A DNA stretch of 64,000 nucleotides from Pseudomonadales bacterium (lineage in GTDB: Bacteria > Pseudomonadota > Gammaproteobacteria > Pseudomonadales > UBA5518), in assembly GCA_024234165.1 (NCBI GenBank), contig JACKOP010000001.1:372001-436000 (forward strand). The letters are read 5' to 3'. The notes under the pieces are model-generated. The model ran no database searches, was not told where the DNA came from, and worked only from the letters and a program-made list of their open reading frames with translations. Positions 24,403 through 34,130 of the stretch are shown piece after piece; the stretch's first letter is position 1, and each line of letters begins with the position of its first letter. The translations under genes and the position numbers were made by a program.

Positions 24403-26913
24403 ATGTATAACGATCGGGCGACAACCAATCTTCTACTACGCACGACGCCGCTCGTGATGGCACTCGGACTCGCATCCGGAGCCTTCGCGCAGGGTCTGGA
24501 GGAAATCGTCGTTACGGCACAGAAGCGCTCCGAAACCAGTCAGCACGTACCCATATCGATCTCGGCGCTCGGCGTCGGCGAAATCGAGAATCGGGGCATT
24601 GCCAACATGCAGGACCTCATCGGCGAGCTCCCCGGCGTCAACGGTTTCGGTGCCGCGGGTTCCAAAGGTACCGTGAGCCTGAACATGAGGGGGGTCAGCG
24701 CAGGAAGCCCGGCGAACATCTCGATCGATCCCGTCGTCGGGATCTACCAGGACGGTGTCTACATCGGAAAGATGATGGGAGCCGGGCTCGACGTTGCGGA
24801 ACTCGAGCGGATCGAAGTCCTGCGTGGACCGCAGGGCACTCTTTATGGTCGCAACTCCACGGCAGGAACGGTGAACTTCGTCACCCGCAAGCCGACCGGT
24901 GAATTCGGCTTCAGGGCGAAGGCATCCCTTGGCAATTACGACGAGCGAACCCTGAACGCCAACATGGATCTCCCCGCCATCGGCGGGAGCGACAGCGGCT
25001 TCGGTGAACTGGCTGCAAGCGTCGGCTACCAGAAGCGCAAGCGTGACGCGCTCTATCGCAATGTCGGGGGTGGCGGCGACTTCGATTCCATCGATCGCGA
25101 GGCCTACCGCCTCGCCCTCCGCTGGTCGCCGTCGGACAGTTTCGTGGTCGACTACAGCCACGATGCAAGCAAGCTGGACGAAGCCAACCTGCTTGAAAAG
25201 GTCACCGGATTCACCCCGCTGGATGCTGCCGGCAACGTCAGCCGGATCAACGCACTTCGCGGCACGATCGCTCAAGCCCAACTGTGGGCCGCATCACCCA
25301 CCAGCGATCCACGCGTGGCGTCGCGCTGGATTCCTTCGATGCAGCGAACCCTGGCCGCATACGAGGCGGCAGAACGCGCCGGTGAAGGGCGCACACGCCA
25401 CGGTGCGGCCGACCACCCGCCGCGCATGTCCAACGAAGGCAGCGGCGACGCGCTTACCCTGTCCTGGGACGCTGGCCAGCTCGGTGCGCTGGGAGACGTG
25501 AGCTTCAAGTCGATCACGGCTTCCCGGAAAATGAAGATGTACGTTTACGGGGATCTGGAAAACATCGACAGCAGGTTGGACGCCAACGGGATCGGGGCGA
25601 TGCAGGATCTGGTCCACCTGACGCTGGCACAACTCTACGGACCAAGTTCTGGTGCCGCCTATCCGATGGTTGACCGCGTGTGGGCTGCGATCGACTCGAT
25701 CGGCGCGTACCACAGCAAGCAGGACACCAGACCGAAATACGAGCAGTTTTCGCAGGAAGTCCACATGGTCGGCACCACCGATCAGCTGGAGTACGTCCTG
25801 GGTGCTTACTACTTCGAAGACGAGGCCCGCTACGATCGGCGCGCCATTTTTGCGGCACCTCTGAGCGGGGCCGGCAGGCAGTATTACAAGACAACCACCG
25901 AGGCCCTGGCAGCATTTGGACAGGCGACCTGGCGACCGGCGGCGCTCGAGCAGCGCCTCGCGCTCACCCTCGGCTTGCGATACACGGAGGAAGACAAGGA
26001 CATCTTCTACGACTACTCGAGCGTCACCACACCGTTTGCCACGGTACCCGCACGATCGCTGAAGCGGGACAAGAAATTTCATAATCTGAGCGGCAACCTG
26101 ACGGTTGCGTACCAGTTCACCGACGATCTGAACGCCTTCGTCCGCTACGCCACGGGTTATCGCAGCGGCGGCTTCAACGGTGAGGTATTCGACAATCCCT
26201 ATGCAGAAGAAGAAATCAAGCAGTGGGAACTCGGTTTCAAGAGCGAGTGGTTCGACAAGCAACTGCGGCTGAACGCGTCGATCTATACCTACACGTACCA
26301 GGATCTCCAAGTCGCCCAGATCAAGACCGAGAACGGGACGGCAACCACGGTGCTGAGCAATGCCGGGGAAGCCAAACGCCATGGCGGAGAAGTCGAACTG
26401 CAACTGGCACCGGTCGAGGATCTTCTGCTCTCGCTGGGCTACTCGTACATTGGCGGTGATTTCGAGAAATTTCCCCGACTTTGCGGCACCGGCACACCTG
26501 CGCGCTGCATCGAGACCAGCAAACGCGCAAAGCGCAGCACGTCGCCCTCACATCAGCTCAGCGTGAGTGGCGATTATGTGTTTGCACGCACATCGCTCGG
26601 CAACCTGCGCGGCTACGTACAGGTCAACTGGCAGGACGAGTGGATCGAGTCGGCGCTGTGGACGGCCGTCGTTGGCGGCCAACCGGTGATCTACGATCAC
26701 ATCGTCATGGACGAACGGACGGTCGTCGATGCAAGGATCACGCTCGAAGCCATACCGGTGACGGTCGGAAGCCTTGCGGTTTCCGTGTGGGGCAGGAACC
26801 TTGGCAATGACGACTACCCGGTCTTCGGTGTCAACTTCGGCGGCATGGGGCTGATCACCGAATCCTACGGCAATCCGCGCACGTACGGATTGGAGCTCCG
26901 CTACGAGTATTGA
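24403..26913 (+). CDS. TonB-dependent outer-membrane receptor 1
   Basis: Outer-membrane active transporter, 836 residues. The signal peptide ends at about residue 29 (GLASGAFAQ), directly followed by the TonB box region EEIVVTAQKR. The plug domain shows DPVVGIYQDGVYIG and the classic RIEVLRGPQGTLYGRNSTAGTVNF. The remainder is a 22-strand barrel with a C-terminal aromatic-rich strand (YGLELRYEY). It belongs to the FecA/BtuB-like type often found in hydrocarbon or steroid loci of Sphingomonas and Halieaceae, without a SusD partner. It is followed by an MFS carrier and beta-oxidation genes, which suggests import of a hydrophobic growth substrate rather than iron. Confidence 0.93.
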   Translation: MYNDRATTNLLLRTTPLVMALGLASGAFAQGLEEIVVTAQKRSETSQHVPISISALGVGEIENRGIANMQDLIGELPGVNGFGAAGSKGTVSLNMRGVSAGSPANISIDPVVGIYQDGVYIGKMMGAGLDVAELERIEVLRGPQGTLYGRNSTAGTVNFVTRKPTGEFGFRAKASLGNYDERTLNANMDLPAIGGSDSGFGELAASVGYQKRKRDALYRNVGGGGDFDSIDREAYRLALRWSPSDSFVVDYSHDASKLDEANLLEKVTGFTPLDAAGNVSRINALRGTIAQAQLWAASPTSDPRVASRWIPSMQRTLAAYEAAERAGEGRTRHGAADHPPRMSNEGSGDALTLSWDAGQLGALGDVSFKSITASRKMKMYVYGDLENIDSRLDANGIGAMQDLVHLTLAQLYGPSSGAAYPMVDRVWAAIDSIGAYHSKQDTRPKYEQFSQEVHMVGTTDQLEYVLGAYYFEDEARYDRRAIFAAPLSGAGRQYYKTTTEALAAFGQATWRPAALEQRLALTLGLRYTEEDKDIFYDYSSVTTPFATVPARSLKRDKKFHNLSGNLTVAYQFTDDLNAFVRYATGYRSGGFNGEVFDNPYAEEEIKQWELGFKSEWFDKQLRLNASIYTYTYQDLQVAQIKTENGTATTVLSNAGEAKRHGGEVELQLAPVEDLLLSLGYSYIGGDFEKFPRLCGTGTPARCIETSKRAKRSTSPSHQLSVSGDYVFARTSLGNLRGYVQVNWQDEWIESALWTAVVGGQPVIYDHIVMDERTVVDARITLEAIPVTVGSLAVSVWGRNLGNDDYPVFGVNFGGMGLITESYGNPRTYGLELRYEY

Positions 26914-27072
26914 TGTCAGCTCCGGCCGGATTCGGCGCATCTGCTCCGGGGAGTCAACACGGATCCTGCTGCGGTACCAACCACAGCGGGATCAGACCCC
27001 CGGGGTGACACCACGTCTGGCAGCTGCTATGACAGAACAATGCGAGGATGCAGATATCCCGGGAGACAAGGC

Positions 27073-28314
27073 ATGCACAGTAGCGCCGGTACGCAGGGCG
27101 GATTTTTCCATGGATGGTGGCTGGTCGGCGCCGGGTTCCTGCTGCAGGGGGTGGCCACGGCCGCGGTAAGTTACTCATACGGGCTGGTACTCGCACCACT
27201 CGCTGCAGAATTCTCGGCGACCCGACTCGAGATGATGCTGGGAATCACCGCCTGCACACTGGTTGGCGGGGTGATTTCCCCTTTTCTTGGAGTAGCCATC
27301 GATCGCTACTCGTTACGCGCACTCGCGTGCATCGGCATCGTGCTGCTGGCGAGTGGATTCTTCTGGCTCTCGCTCACCAGCGCGATGTGGCAGGTAACGC
27401 TCGCCTACGCTCTGTGCATGTCCGTGGTGATGATCCTGATGGGGCCGGTACTGGTATCGACCATGCTGGCGCGCTGGTTTTCACGCCGCCGCGGACTCGC
27501 CATGGGTATCGCCGCGCTGGGAACTTCTGCGTGCGGATTCGTGCTGCCTCCGCTGCTGCAGTGGGGTATCGACGGCTGGGGCTGGCGCGAGGCATACAGA
27601 GTCTTCGCAGCGACTTCCGCACTCGTCATGCTGCCGCTCGTCTGGCTGCTGGTCGAAGACAGTCCGGCTCACCGCGGGCTGCAGCCCGACGGCGACGCCG
27701 CGAAACCGGAAGCTGCGCTGGCGACGTCCTTGCCGTCGGCAGCAGGCAGCACCGCCGAGATCCTGCGCAGACCCGAATTCTGGCTGGTCGCACTGGTCGT
27801 CGGCGTGCTCATGTCCGTCTACAGTGCCCTGCTCAGCAACCTCGCGCCGCTCGCCACCGGTCGCGCTGCCAGTGCCGAAACCGCAGCCTATCTGATCTCG
27901 ACGGTGGCCGTTTTCGGCATTCTTGGCAAACTGGTGTTCGGGATGCTGGCCGATCGTATCGATCTGCGGGCGGGGCTTGCGGCCGCACTCGCGTTGATCA
28001 TCGTGACGCTTGTTCTGCTCATTCACGGCAGCAACCATCCGATGCTGTTCGTGGCGAGCGCGGTGCTGGGACTCGCAGCCGGCGGCATGTTGCCGGTCTG
28101 GGGCGCGCTGATGGCGGTTCTGTTCGGCGCCACGAACTACGGCCGTGTGATGGGGCTGATGAATCCGGTGATGATGGCGATCGTGCTCACGGGATCCCCA
28201 TTCGCCGGGTGGTCCTACGACGCCACCGGCGATTACGCGCAAGCCTTCTGGACGTTCACGGCATTCTGCGTACTCGCACTGATGGCCCTGGCACGAGTGC
28301 GACTGCCGCATTAA
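27073..28314 (+). CDS. MFS transporter (oxalate/formate antiporter-like)
   Basis: Inner-membrane secondary carrier, 413 residues with about 12 hydrophobic segments. The A-like motif between helices 2 and 3 reads GVAIDRYSLRALACIG and its repeat between 8 and 9 GMLADRIDLRAGLA. The central loop RWFSRRRGLAMGIA and the WGWREAYRVFA segment are typical of monocarboxylate/OFA-type porters. A GGGAGA site precedes the ATG at 27073; the ATG at 27040 is less likely. It lies between the receptor and the acyl-CoA dehydrogenases and probably carries the acid substrate across the inner membrane. Confidence 0.9.
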   Translation: MHSSAGTQGGFFHGWWLVGAGFLLQGVATAAVSYSYGLVLAPLAAEFSATRLEMMLGITACTLVGGVISPFLGVAIDRYSLRALACIGIVLLASGFFWLSLTSAMWQVTLAYALCMSVVMILMGPVLVSTMLARWFSRRRGLAMGIAALGTSACGFVLPPLLQWGIDGWGWREAYRVFAATSALVMLPLVWLLVEDSPAHRGLQPDGDAAKPEAALATSLPSAAGSTAEILRRPEFWLVALVVGVLMSVYSALLSNLAPLATGRAASAETAAYLISTVAVFGILGKLVFGMLADRIDLRAGLAAALALIIVTLVLLIHGSNHPMLFVASAVLGLAAGGMLPVWGALMAVLFGATNYGRVMGLMNPVMMAIVLTGSPFAGWSYDATGDYAQAFWTFTAFCVLALMALARVRLPH

Positions 28315-28413
28315 CGTTTGGCAACCCGACCACGATGTCACGGTCCGGGATGCATCGCTACAATTCGCGGCCCAGACAGACCGCCCAGGCAGACCTACCG
28401 GAGACACCTCAAC

Positions 28414-29505
28414 GTGAATTTCGACTTTTCCGATGAACAACGCCTGCTCGCTCGGGAAGTGAGGCGAATGCTGGAGCAAACCTGCACTTCGGCCGAAATC
28501 CGTCGCGTACTCGACGGGCACGCCACGCACTCCACCACCGTGTGGAACAGTCTGATCACGATGGGCGCTGCAGCGGCTGCGATCCCGGAGCATCTCGGCG
28601 GTGCCGGGCTCGGGTACCTGGAACTGTGTCTGATCGCCGAGGAAGCAGGGCGCCATCTGGCACCGGTACCCCTGGCATCCAGCTTCTATCTGGCGGCCGA
28701 AGCGCTGCTGCAGGCGGGCAGTGAACAGCAGCAGCAACACTGGCTGCCACGCATTGCCTCCGGCGACGTGATCGCAACCGCCACGCTGGCCGATGGCGAA
28801 GCGTGGAGCAGCTCGCCAGGGCCGGTGTTTGCCGATGGACGGCTGAACGGCCGGATGCCGCTGGTCCCGGACGCGATGATCGCCGGGCTCGTGGTCGTGC
28901 GCGCCGGTGAGTCGCTGGTACTCCTTGACCCTGCAGCCGAGGGCGTGGCACGCCGGGCGCTGGCCACGCTCGATCCGACCCGTCCGTGCGGTGAAATCAT
29001 CTGCACGAATGCACCCGCCGAACTGCTGTGTTCGGGCGAACGCAGCGTGGCCGTCTGTGAACGTGTGCTGAACGCTGCAGCGGTACTGCTCGCATTCGAG
29101 CAGGTGGGCGGCGCAACACGCTTCCTCGAAATCAGTCGCGACTACTCGCTCGAGCGCAAGGCGTTCGGTCGCCAGATCGGCAGCTTCCAGGCCCTGAAAC
29201 ACAAGATGGCGGATATCTATACCGCGAACGAACTGGCACGGGTGCATGCGTACTACGGTGCCTGGGCCCTGTCGTCGGATGCACCGGAGCTGCCGGTTGC
29301 GGCAGCCGCTGCACGAGTTGCAGCCAGCGTCGCCTTCAACCGTGCTGCCGAGGAAGGCATCGAAATCCACGGCGGCATCGGTTTCACGTGGGAGATGGAC
29401 TGCCACCTCTACATGCGCCGCGCGCGCCACCTTGCGCAACTGATCGGCAGCGAACACACCTGGCGCATCCGTCTCGCCGACGCGCTCATCCGGGAGGCCG
29501 CGTAA
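28414..29505 (+). CDS. Acyl-CoA dehydrogenase, first of a pair
   Basis: FAD-dependent alpha,beta-desaturase of an acyl-CoA, 363 residues from the GTG at 28414. Features are FDFSDEQRLLAREVRRML at the start, LGGAGLGYLELCLIAEEAGRHLAP, and the C-terminal YSLERKAFGRQIGSFQALKHKMAD with HGGIGFTWEMDCHLYMRRAR. The central substrate-binding part is short. Size and adjacency to a second dehydrogenase fit the alpha2beta2 acyl-CoA dehydrogenases of actinobacterial steroid catabolism, in which neither chain alone makes a full FAD site. It is 14 bases before the second gene. Confidence 0.9.
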   Translation: MNFDFSDEQRLLAREVRRMLEQTCTSAEIRRVLDGHATHSTTVWNSLITMGAAAAAIPEHLGGAGLGYLELCLIAEEAGRHLAPVPLASSFYLAAEALLQAGSEQQQQHWLPRIASGDVIATATLADGEAWSSSPGPVFADGRLNGRMPLVPDAMIAGLVVVRAGESLVLLDPAAEGVARRALATLDPTRPCGEIICTNAPAELLCSGERSVAVCERVLNAAAVLLAFEQVGGATRFLEISRDYSLERKAFGRQIGSFQALKHKMADIYTANELARVHAYYGAWALSSDAPELPVAAAAARVAASVAFNRAAEEGIEIHGGIGFTWEMDCHLYMRRARHLAQLIGSEHTWRIRLADALIREAA

Positions 29506-29519
29506 GCGGGAACTGCAGC

Positions 29520-30746
29520 ATGGATTTCAGAGATACTCCTGAAGAAGCCGCATTCCGTTCCGAAGCGCGTGCTTGGCTGGAAGCCAACGCCACTGCTCGC
29601 ACCAGCGATGAACAGCGTTTCGGCGCAGGCCTGGACGACACGGCACGCATTGCCGCAGCGCGCGCCTGGCAACGCCGCAAGGCCGAAGCGGGCTTTGCCG
29701 CGATCAGCTGGCCGCGCGAGTGGGGTGGTCGCGGCGGCACGGCGATGCAGCAGGTGATCTACGCCCAGGAAGAGGAACGTTTCCTGGTGCCACGCATGGT
29801 GTTCGAAAACAGCATCGGCCAATGTCTGCCCACCATAGCGATGTGGGCAAGGCCCGAAATCCGCACGCAGCACATGGCACGCGGCATCGTCGGCGACGAG
29901 ATCTGGTGCCAGTTGTTTTCGGAACCTGCGGCCGGCTCGGATACCGGCGGCATCCGCACCCGTGCCGAGAAACACGGCGACGAATGGATCATCAACGGCC
30001 AGAAGGTCTGGACCTCGGGAGCACATTTCTGCGATTTCGGCATCCTGCTCGCGCGCAGCGACTGGGACAAACCGAAGCAGAAAGGCCTCACGATGTTCAT
30101 CGTCGACATGAAGGCACCTGGCGTCGAGGTCCGCCCCATTCATCAGATGTCCGGCGATACCGAGTTCAACGAGGTCTTCCTGAGCGATGTGCGCATTCCG
30201 GACGGCAACCGCCTTGGTGAAGTCGACGGTGGCTGGAAGGTGATGCTGAGCACGCTGATGCACGAGCGGCTTGCCATTGGCGGGCATCTGCCGACGCATC
30301 TGCACCGCAACCTGATCCAGATTGCACGCAAGGCGCGCTGGGCCGGGCGGCCTGCGCTCGAAGACGCCCGCGTCAAGGCGCACATCGCCGATGCCTTCCT
30401 CAGCCAGCACGGCGTGGAACTGGTCATCGCACGCGGGCTCACTGCACTTTCGCAGGGCAGGGAACCAGGGCCGGAGATGTCGATCCTGAAGCTGGTTGCC
30501 GGCAAGGGTATTCTCGACATCGCGAGTTTCGCGCTCGAAATGGCCGGTCCGGAGGGAATCACCGGCCATCGGGATCTGGGCAAGGAATGGGCGTTCCTGC
30601 AGCAGCTGTGGCTGTCTGCACCGGGCATCCGCATCTCGGGAGGGACCGACGAGATCCTGCGCAACGTGGTCGCCGAGCGCGTGCTGGGACTCCCCGGCGA
30701 AATCCGTACCGATCGTGAACTGCCGTTTCGCGAACTGGAGCGCTGA
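29520..30746 (+). CDS. Acyl-CoA dehydrogenase, second of a pair
   Basis: Partner acyl-CoA dehydrogenase of 408 residues. It shows the N-terminal DFRDTPEEAAFRSEARAWLE, the middle-domain CQLFSEPAAGSDTGGIRTRA that contacts the flavin, the WIINGQKVWTSGAHFCDFGIL strand, and the C-terminal GTDEILRNVVAERVLGLPGE. The ATG at 29520 immediately follows the first dehydrogenase. Together with the CoA ligase 17 bases later it forms an activation and desaturation module. The acyl chain cannot be deduced. Confidence 0.92.
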   Translation: MDFRDTPEEAAFRSEARAWLEANATARTSDEQRFGAGLDDTARIAAARAWQRRKAEAGFAAISWPREWGGRGGTAMQQVIYAQEEERFLVPRMVFENSIGQCLPTIAMWARPEIRTQHMARGIVGDEIWCQLFSEPAAGSDTGGIRTRAEKHGDEWIINGQKVWTSGAHFCDFGILLARSDWDKPKQKGLTMFIVDMKAPGVEVRPIHQMSGDTEFNEVFLSDVRIPDGNRLGEVDGGWKVMLSTLMHERLAIGGHLPTHLHRNLIQIARKARWAGRPALEDARVKAHIADAFLSQHGVELVIARGLTALSQGREPGPEMSILKLVAGKGILDIASFALEMAGPEGITGHRDLGKEWAFLQQLWLSAPGIRISGGTDEILRNVVAERVLGLPGEIRTDRELPFRELER

Positions 30747-30763
30747 AAGGGGCGGAGGATTCG

Positions 30764-32389
30764 ATGACCGCAGAGAAGACCTTCAATCTGGCAGACCTGC
30801 TCGACATCGTCGTCGACACCGTACCCGCAGAGCGCGAGGCACTCGTGTGCGGTGGCCGTCGCCTGAGCTATCGCGAGTTCCGTGACAATGCGCAACGCCT
30901 TGCGCTCTGGTTGCGATCACGCGGCATCGGCACCAACGACACGGTAGGCATCCAGGCGGCCAATTCGATCGAGTTTCTGGAAGCCACCTTCGCTGCATAC
31001 ATGCTGCGTGCCGTCCCGGTCAACGTGAACTATCGCTATACGGCAGACGAAGCGCGCTATATCTACACGGACGCCGAACTCAAGGCACTGTTTTACGATC
31101 GCGCACTCGAGGATGCCGTGGGTGGCGCACTCGACGGTGCGCCAGGCCTGAGGGCGCTGGTGCGAATCGGCAGCGGCGCTCCCTCACTGCCCAGCGCAGT
31201 GGCATACGCGACGGCGGCAATCGGAGCAACAGGTACGCTCGCAGACATCGAGCGCAGCGACGACGATCTGCTGCTGCTCTACACCGGCGGCACCACCGGG
31301 ATGCCGAAGGGCGTGATGTGGACACACAAGGCGCTGTTCTACGCGGCCTTCGGCGGTGGTGGCAGCCTGCACCCGGCCGGGGCCATCGCAAACCCAGCCG
31401 AACTGGCAACGCGTGTGCGCGAGACCTATCCGTTGCGCCAGCTTCCGTGCGGACCGCTGATGCACGGTGCCGGCATGTGGGCCACCACCATCGGATTGCT
31501 CGCCGGTTGCACCGTCTACCTCAACGACCGCCCTGCCTTCGACGCCGAATACATCCTCGGCCTGATCCATGACGAGAAGATCAGTTGCCTCAACGTGGTT
31601 GGTGATGCGATGGTGCTGCCGCTGCTCGAGGCGCTGCAGCGTGAACCACAACGATGGGATCTGCGCAGCGTCGTCGCCGTGTCCAATGGCGGTGCGATGC
31701 TTTCGGAGCACGCACGCGAAGCACTCAGACCCTACCTGGCACCGAACGTCCATATCGTCGACAGCCTGGGCTCATCCGAAACCGGCACTTCCGGTGGTGG
31801 AGGCAAGCCTGACGATGGAGGACTGCTGCGGATCCCGCCCAGTCCGACGGTCGCGGTAGCGGTGGACGGCAAGCGCTTCGCCAAGCCCGGCGAAATGGGC
31901 ATCCTGGTCCGCATGGGGCATCTGCCACTCGGCTACTTTCGCGATCCGGAGAAAACCGCCAGCACCTTCGTCATCATCGACGGCAGGCGCTGTGCGATCA
32001 GCGGCGATGCTGCCCGCCTCGAAACCGATGCTTCGATCACGGTTTTCGGTCGGGATTCGCAGTGCATCAACACCGGCGGCGAGAAGGTGTTCACCGAAGA
32101 GGTGGAAGAAGGTCTGCGTTCGTATCCGGGCGTGCGTGATGCCGTAGTGGTCGGTGTTCCCGATCCGCGCTGGGGCCAGAAGGTCGTGGCACTGGTGTCG
32201 TTACGCCGGGACGTTGCCGAGGATACCGATGCGCTGAAGCAGCACTGCCGTGCCAGACTCGCTGGTTACAAGGTACCCAAGGATGTCCTGTTCGTTGCCG
32301 AAGTGGCGCGCAATCCGATGGGCAAGGCCGACTATCGCTGGGCGCGCCAGGTTGCAGAACGAAGACTGGGCAGTGAGCCCGTATCCTGA
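30764..32389 (+). CDS. Acyl-CoA synthetase (FadD3-like)
   Basis: AMP-forming CoA ligase of 541 residues. Motif A3 is LLYTGGTTGMPKGVMWTHKALF, A5 VDSLGSSETGTSGGG, and A8 has GDAARLETDASITVFGRDSQCINTGGEKVF; the C-terminal lysine is in RNPMGKADYRWA. The TGGTTGMPKGVMW wording and the long insertion after it (FGGGGSLHPAGA) recall ligases of steroid and polycyclic acid catabolism in actinobacteria. GGAGG lies six bases before the ATG. It is the last gene of the rightward unit and converges on tetR 2 with only four bases between. Confidence 0.9.
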   Translation: MTAEKTFNLADLLDIVVDTVPAEREALVCGGRRLSYREFRDNAQRLALWLRSRGIGTNDTVGIQAANSIEFLEATFAAYMLRAVPVNVNYRYTADEARYIYTDAELKALFYDRALEDAVGGALDGAPGLRALVRIGSGAPSLPSAVAYATAAIGATGTLADIERSDDDLLLLYTGGTTGMPKGVMWTHKALFYAAFGGGGSLHPAGAIANPAELATRVRETYPLRQLPCGPLMHGAGMWATTIGLLAGCTVYLNDRPAFDAEYILGLIHDEKISCLNVVGDAMVLPLLEALQREPQRWDLRSVVAVSNGGAMLSEHAREALRPYLAPNVHIVDSLGSSETGTSGGGGKPDDGGLLRIPPSPTVAVAVDGKRFAKPGEMGILVRMGHLPLGYFRDPEKTASTFVIIDGRRCAISGDAARLETDASITVFGRDSQCINTGGEKVFTEEVEEGLRSYPGVRDAVVVGVPDPRWGQKVVALVSLRRDVAEDTDALKQHCRARLAGYKVPKDVLFVAEVARNPMGKADYRWARQVAERRLGSEPVS

Positions 32390-32393
32390 ACCG

Positions 32394-33104
32394 TCACCGA
32401 CACGGTGTCAGCCCCGCGCAATCAGCCTGGCTCCCCGGCTGCGTCGGAATGCGTCGCTCCACGGCCGCGAGCAGATCGGCAAATCCCTCGCGCAACACGT
32501 CTTCCGAGGAAATCTCTGCGTACTGTGAACGCAGCACAAGGAAGAACTGCTGCTGCCGTGGTTCAAGCTCGTCGAGTCGATCCAGCGCGGGCGGCGAATG
32601 GTAGTTGACGTTACCGAATTCCATTGCCAGCAGGCTCAGCACCTGGTGGCAGAACAGCCAGTTCGTCAGCGTCAGTTCCCGGCCACGGAATCCGAGTCCA
32701 TGCAAGGTTTCACCGACCACGTGTGCGATTGCCAGCCAGCCTGCGGAAGTCTTGCCGTCGACCCCTGTGACCTTGAACATCATCGGATAGCGTTTGCCGA
32801 GTGCGTACAGCGTCCACATCCAGTCGCTCAGCGTCCTCTTCCAGTCTTGCCCTGGAATCGGTTCGGGCATGCGGAACTGTTTGCAGACCTCGTTGGCGAC
32901 CTCCGCCAGCAACGCTTCGCGACTCGGGAAATAGTTATAGAGTGCCATCGACACCGTGCCGAGCCGCCGCGCCACGCTGGCCAGCGTGAACTGCTCCACC
33001 GTGCAGTTCTGCAACAGCGACAGCGACTCGGCGATGATCGCCTCGCGCGAGATCCGCGGAGGCCGCCCTACGCGTGCTTTACGTGCCTGCTGCGGACAAT
33101 CCAT
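32394..33104 (-). CDS. TetR-family regulator 2
   Basis: TetR/AcrR-type DNA-binding protein of 236 residues. The helix-turn-helix is FTLASVARRLGTVSMALYNYFPSREALLAEVANEV, preceded by GRPPRISREAIIAESLSLL. The C-terminal part (WTLYALGKRYPMMFKVTGVDG) would bind a ligand, probably an acyl-CoA or substrate. GGAGAAGAG lies before the ATG. It is the last gene of the leftward block and may regulate that block or the ligase operon that faces it. Confidence 0.88.
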   Translation of the reverse strand: MDCPQQARKARVGRPPRISREAIIAESLSLLQNCTVEQFTLASVARRLGTVSMALYNYFPSREALLAEVANEVCKQFRMPEPIPGQDWKRTLSDWMWTLYALGKRYPMMFKVTGVDGKTSAGWLAIAHVVGETLHGLGFRGRELTLTNWLFCHQVLSLLAMEFGNVNYHSPPALDRLDELEPRQQQFFLVLRSQYAEISSEDVLREGFADLLAAVERRIPTQPGSQADCAGLTPCR

Positions 33105-33190
33105 CGTTCACTCTTCTCCGTTGAATTCCGCTACGACTCGCGAACTCCATGCGATGGCCTCCGGACTCGCCGGGCAAGGGTGCCGTTCGT

Positions 33191-33994
33191 TCAAAGGCCC
33201 AGGCGCAACTCACTGGCAAGTGGTCGGGCCGGGTAGTGAAAGCCGACCGGACCGTCCGGCTCTGCGTTGATGAACTGGCGCACGAAGGGATCGTCGGAAG
33301 CCACGATGTCGGCGGTACTGCCCCCGGCGACGATCCGCCCATCGGAGATGAAATAGGCGTAGTCGACGACCTTCAGTGATTCCGAGACATCGTAGGTAAC
33401 CACCACCGACGAGGTACCAAGGGCATCATTGAGACGTCGCAGGATGCTCGCGATGACGTTCAGCGAAATCGGATCGAGACCGGCAAACGGCTCGTCGTAC
33501 ATGACCAGCAGAGGATCGATCGCGATGGCGCGCGCCAATGCGACGCGCCGCTGCATGCCACCGGAGAGCTCCCGCGGCATCATCGCGTGCGCTCCACGCA
33601 ACCCGACCGCATGCAGCTTCATCAGCACCAGATCGCGGATCGTTCGCTCCGGCAGGTCGGTGTGCTCGCGCATCGAGAAAGCCACGTTCTCGAATACCGA
33701 CAGGTCACTGAACAGACCGCTGACCTGGAACATCATGCCCATCTTGCGCCGCAGACGGTACAGCCCGGCGTTGTCGAGTGCGTGCACGTCCTCGCCATCG
33801 ACCAGCACCCGCCCGCGCGCCGGCTGCAGTTGCCCGCCGATCAGACGCAGCAGGGTGCTCTTGCCGCAGCCACTGGTACCGAGGATCGCGACCAGTTTTC
33901 CGCGCGGGATGCGCAGATCCAGCCCTTTCAGGATCTGCCGCTGACCGTACGCAAAATGCAGATCGCTGACCTCGATGATGTTGTCGTCGGACAC
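33191..33994 (-). CDS. MlaF-like ABC transporter ATP-binding protein with altered H-loop
   Basis: Cytoplasmic ATPase of the Mla/Ttg2A/Mce lipid-transport type, 267 residues from a GTG. Walker A is GTSGCGKST (39-47), the Q-loop is MMFQVSGLFSD, the signature LSGGMQRR (143-150) and the Walker B LLVMYDEPFAGLDP. Sequence and length follow E. coli MlaF closely, up to the C-terminal DGPVGFHYPA. Where MlaF has VVSHDV, this protein has VVTYDV: residue 201 is Tyr (codon 33392-33394) instead of the H-loop histidine. No MlaE, MlaD or MlaC gene is nearby, so it must share a permease encoded elsewhere or be inactive. It sits between the CaiB gene and tetR 2. Confidence 0.9.
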   Translation of the reverse strand: MSDDNIIEVSDLHFAYGQRQILKGLDLRIPRGKLVAILGTSGCGKSTLLRLIGGQLQPARGRVLVDGEDVHALDNAGLYRLRRKMGMMFQVSGLFSDLSVFENVAFSMREHTDLPERTIRDLVLMKLHAVGLRGAHAMMPRELSGGMQRRVALARAIAIDPLLVMYDEPFAGLDPISLNVIASILRRLNDALGTSSVVVTYDVSESLKVVDYAYFISDGRIVAGGSTADIVASDDPFVRQFINAEPDGPVGFHYPARPLASELRLGL

Positions 33995-34130
33995 GCTGGA
34001 ATTCCCGATAGTGCAGTGGAGCCCGGTTACACGACGCCATGTCGTTGCCGGGACGAAGCAAGCGCCAGTCTACGGATCGGGTCGTGACAGGTCGAGTGCA
34101 CGCCGAGCAATTGCACTCCTTCAGGCAATT

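Noticed and set aside
27481..29457. 658-codon open frame on the minus strand
   Set aside because: Opposite the MFS and first acyl-CoA dehydrogenase genes, both with clear motifs; cysteine/histidine-rich and motif-free.
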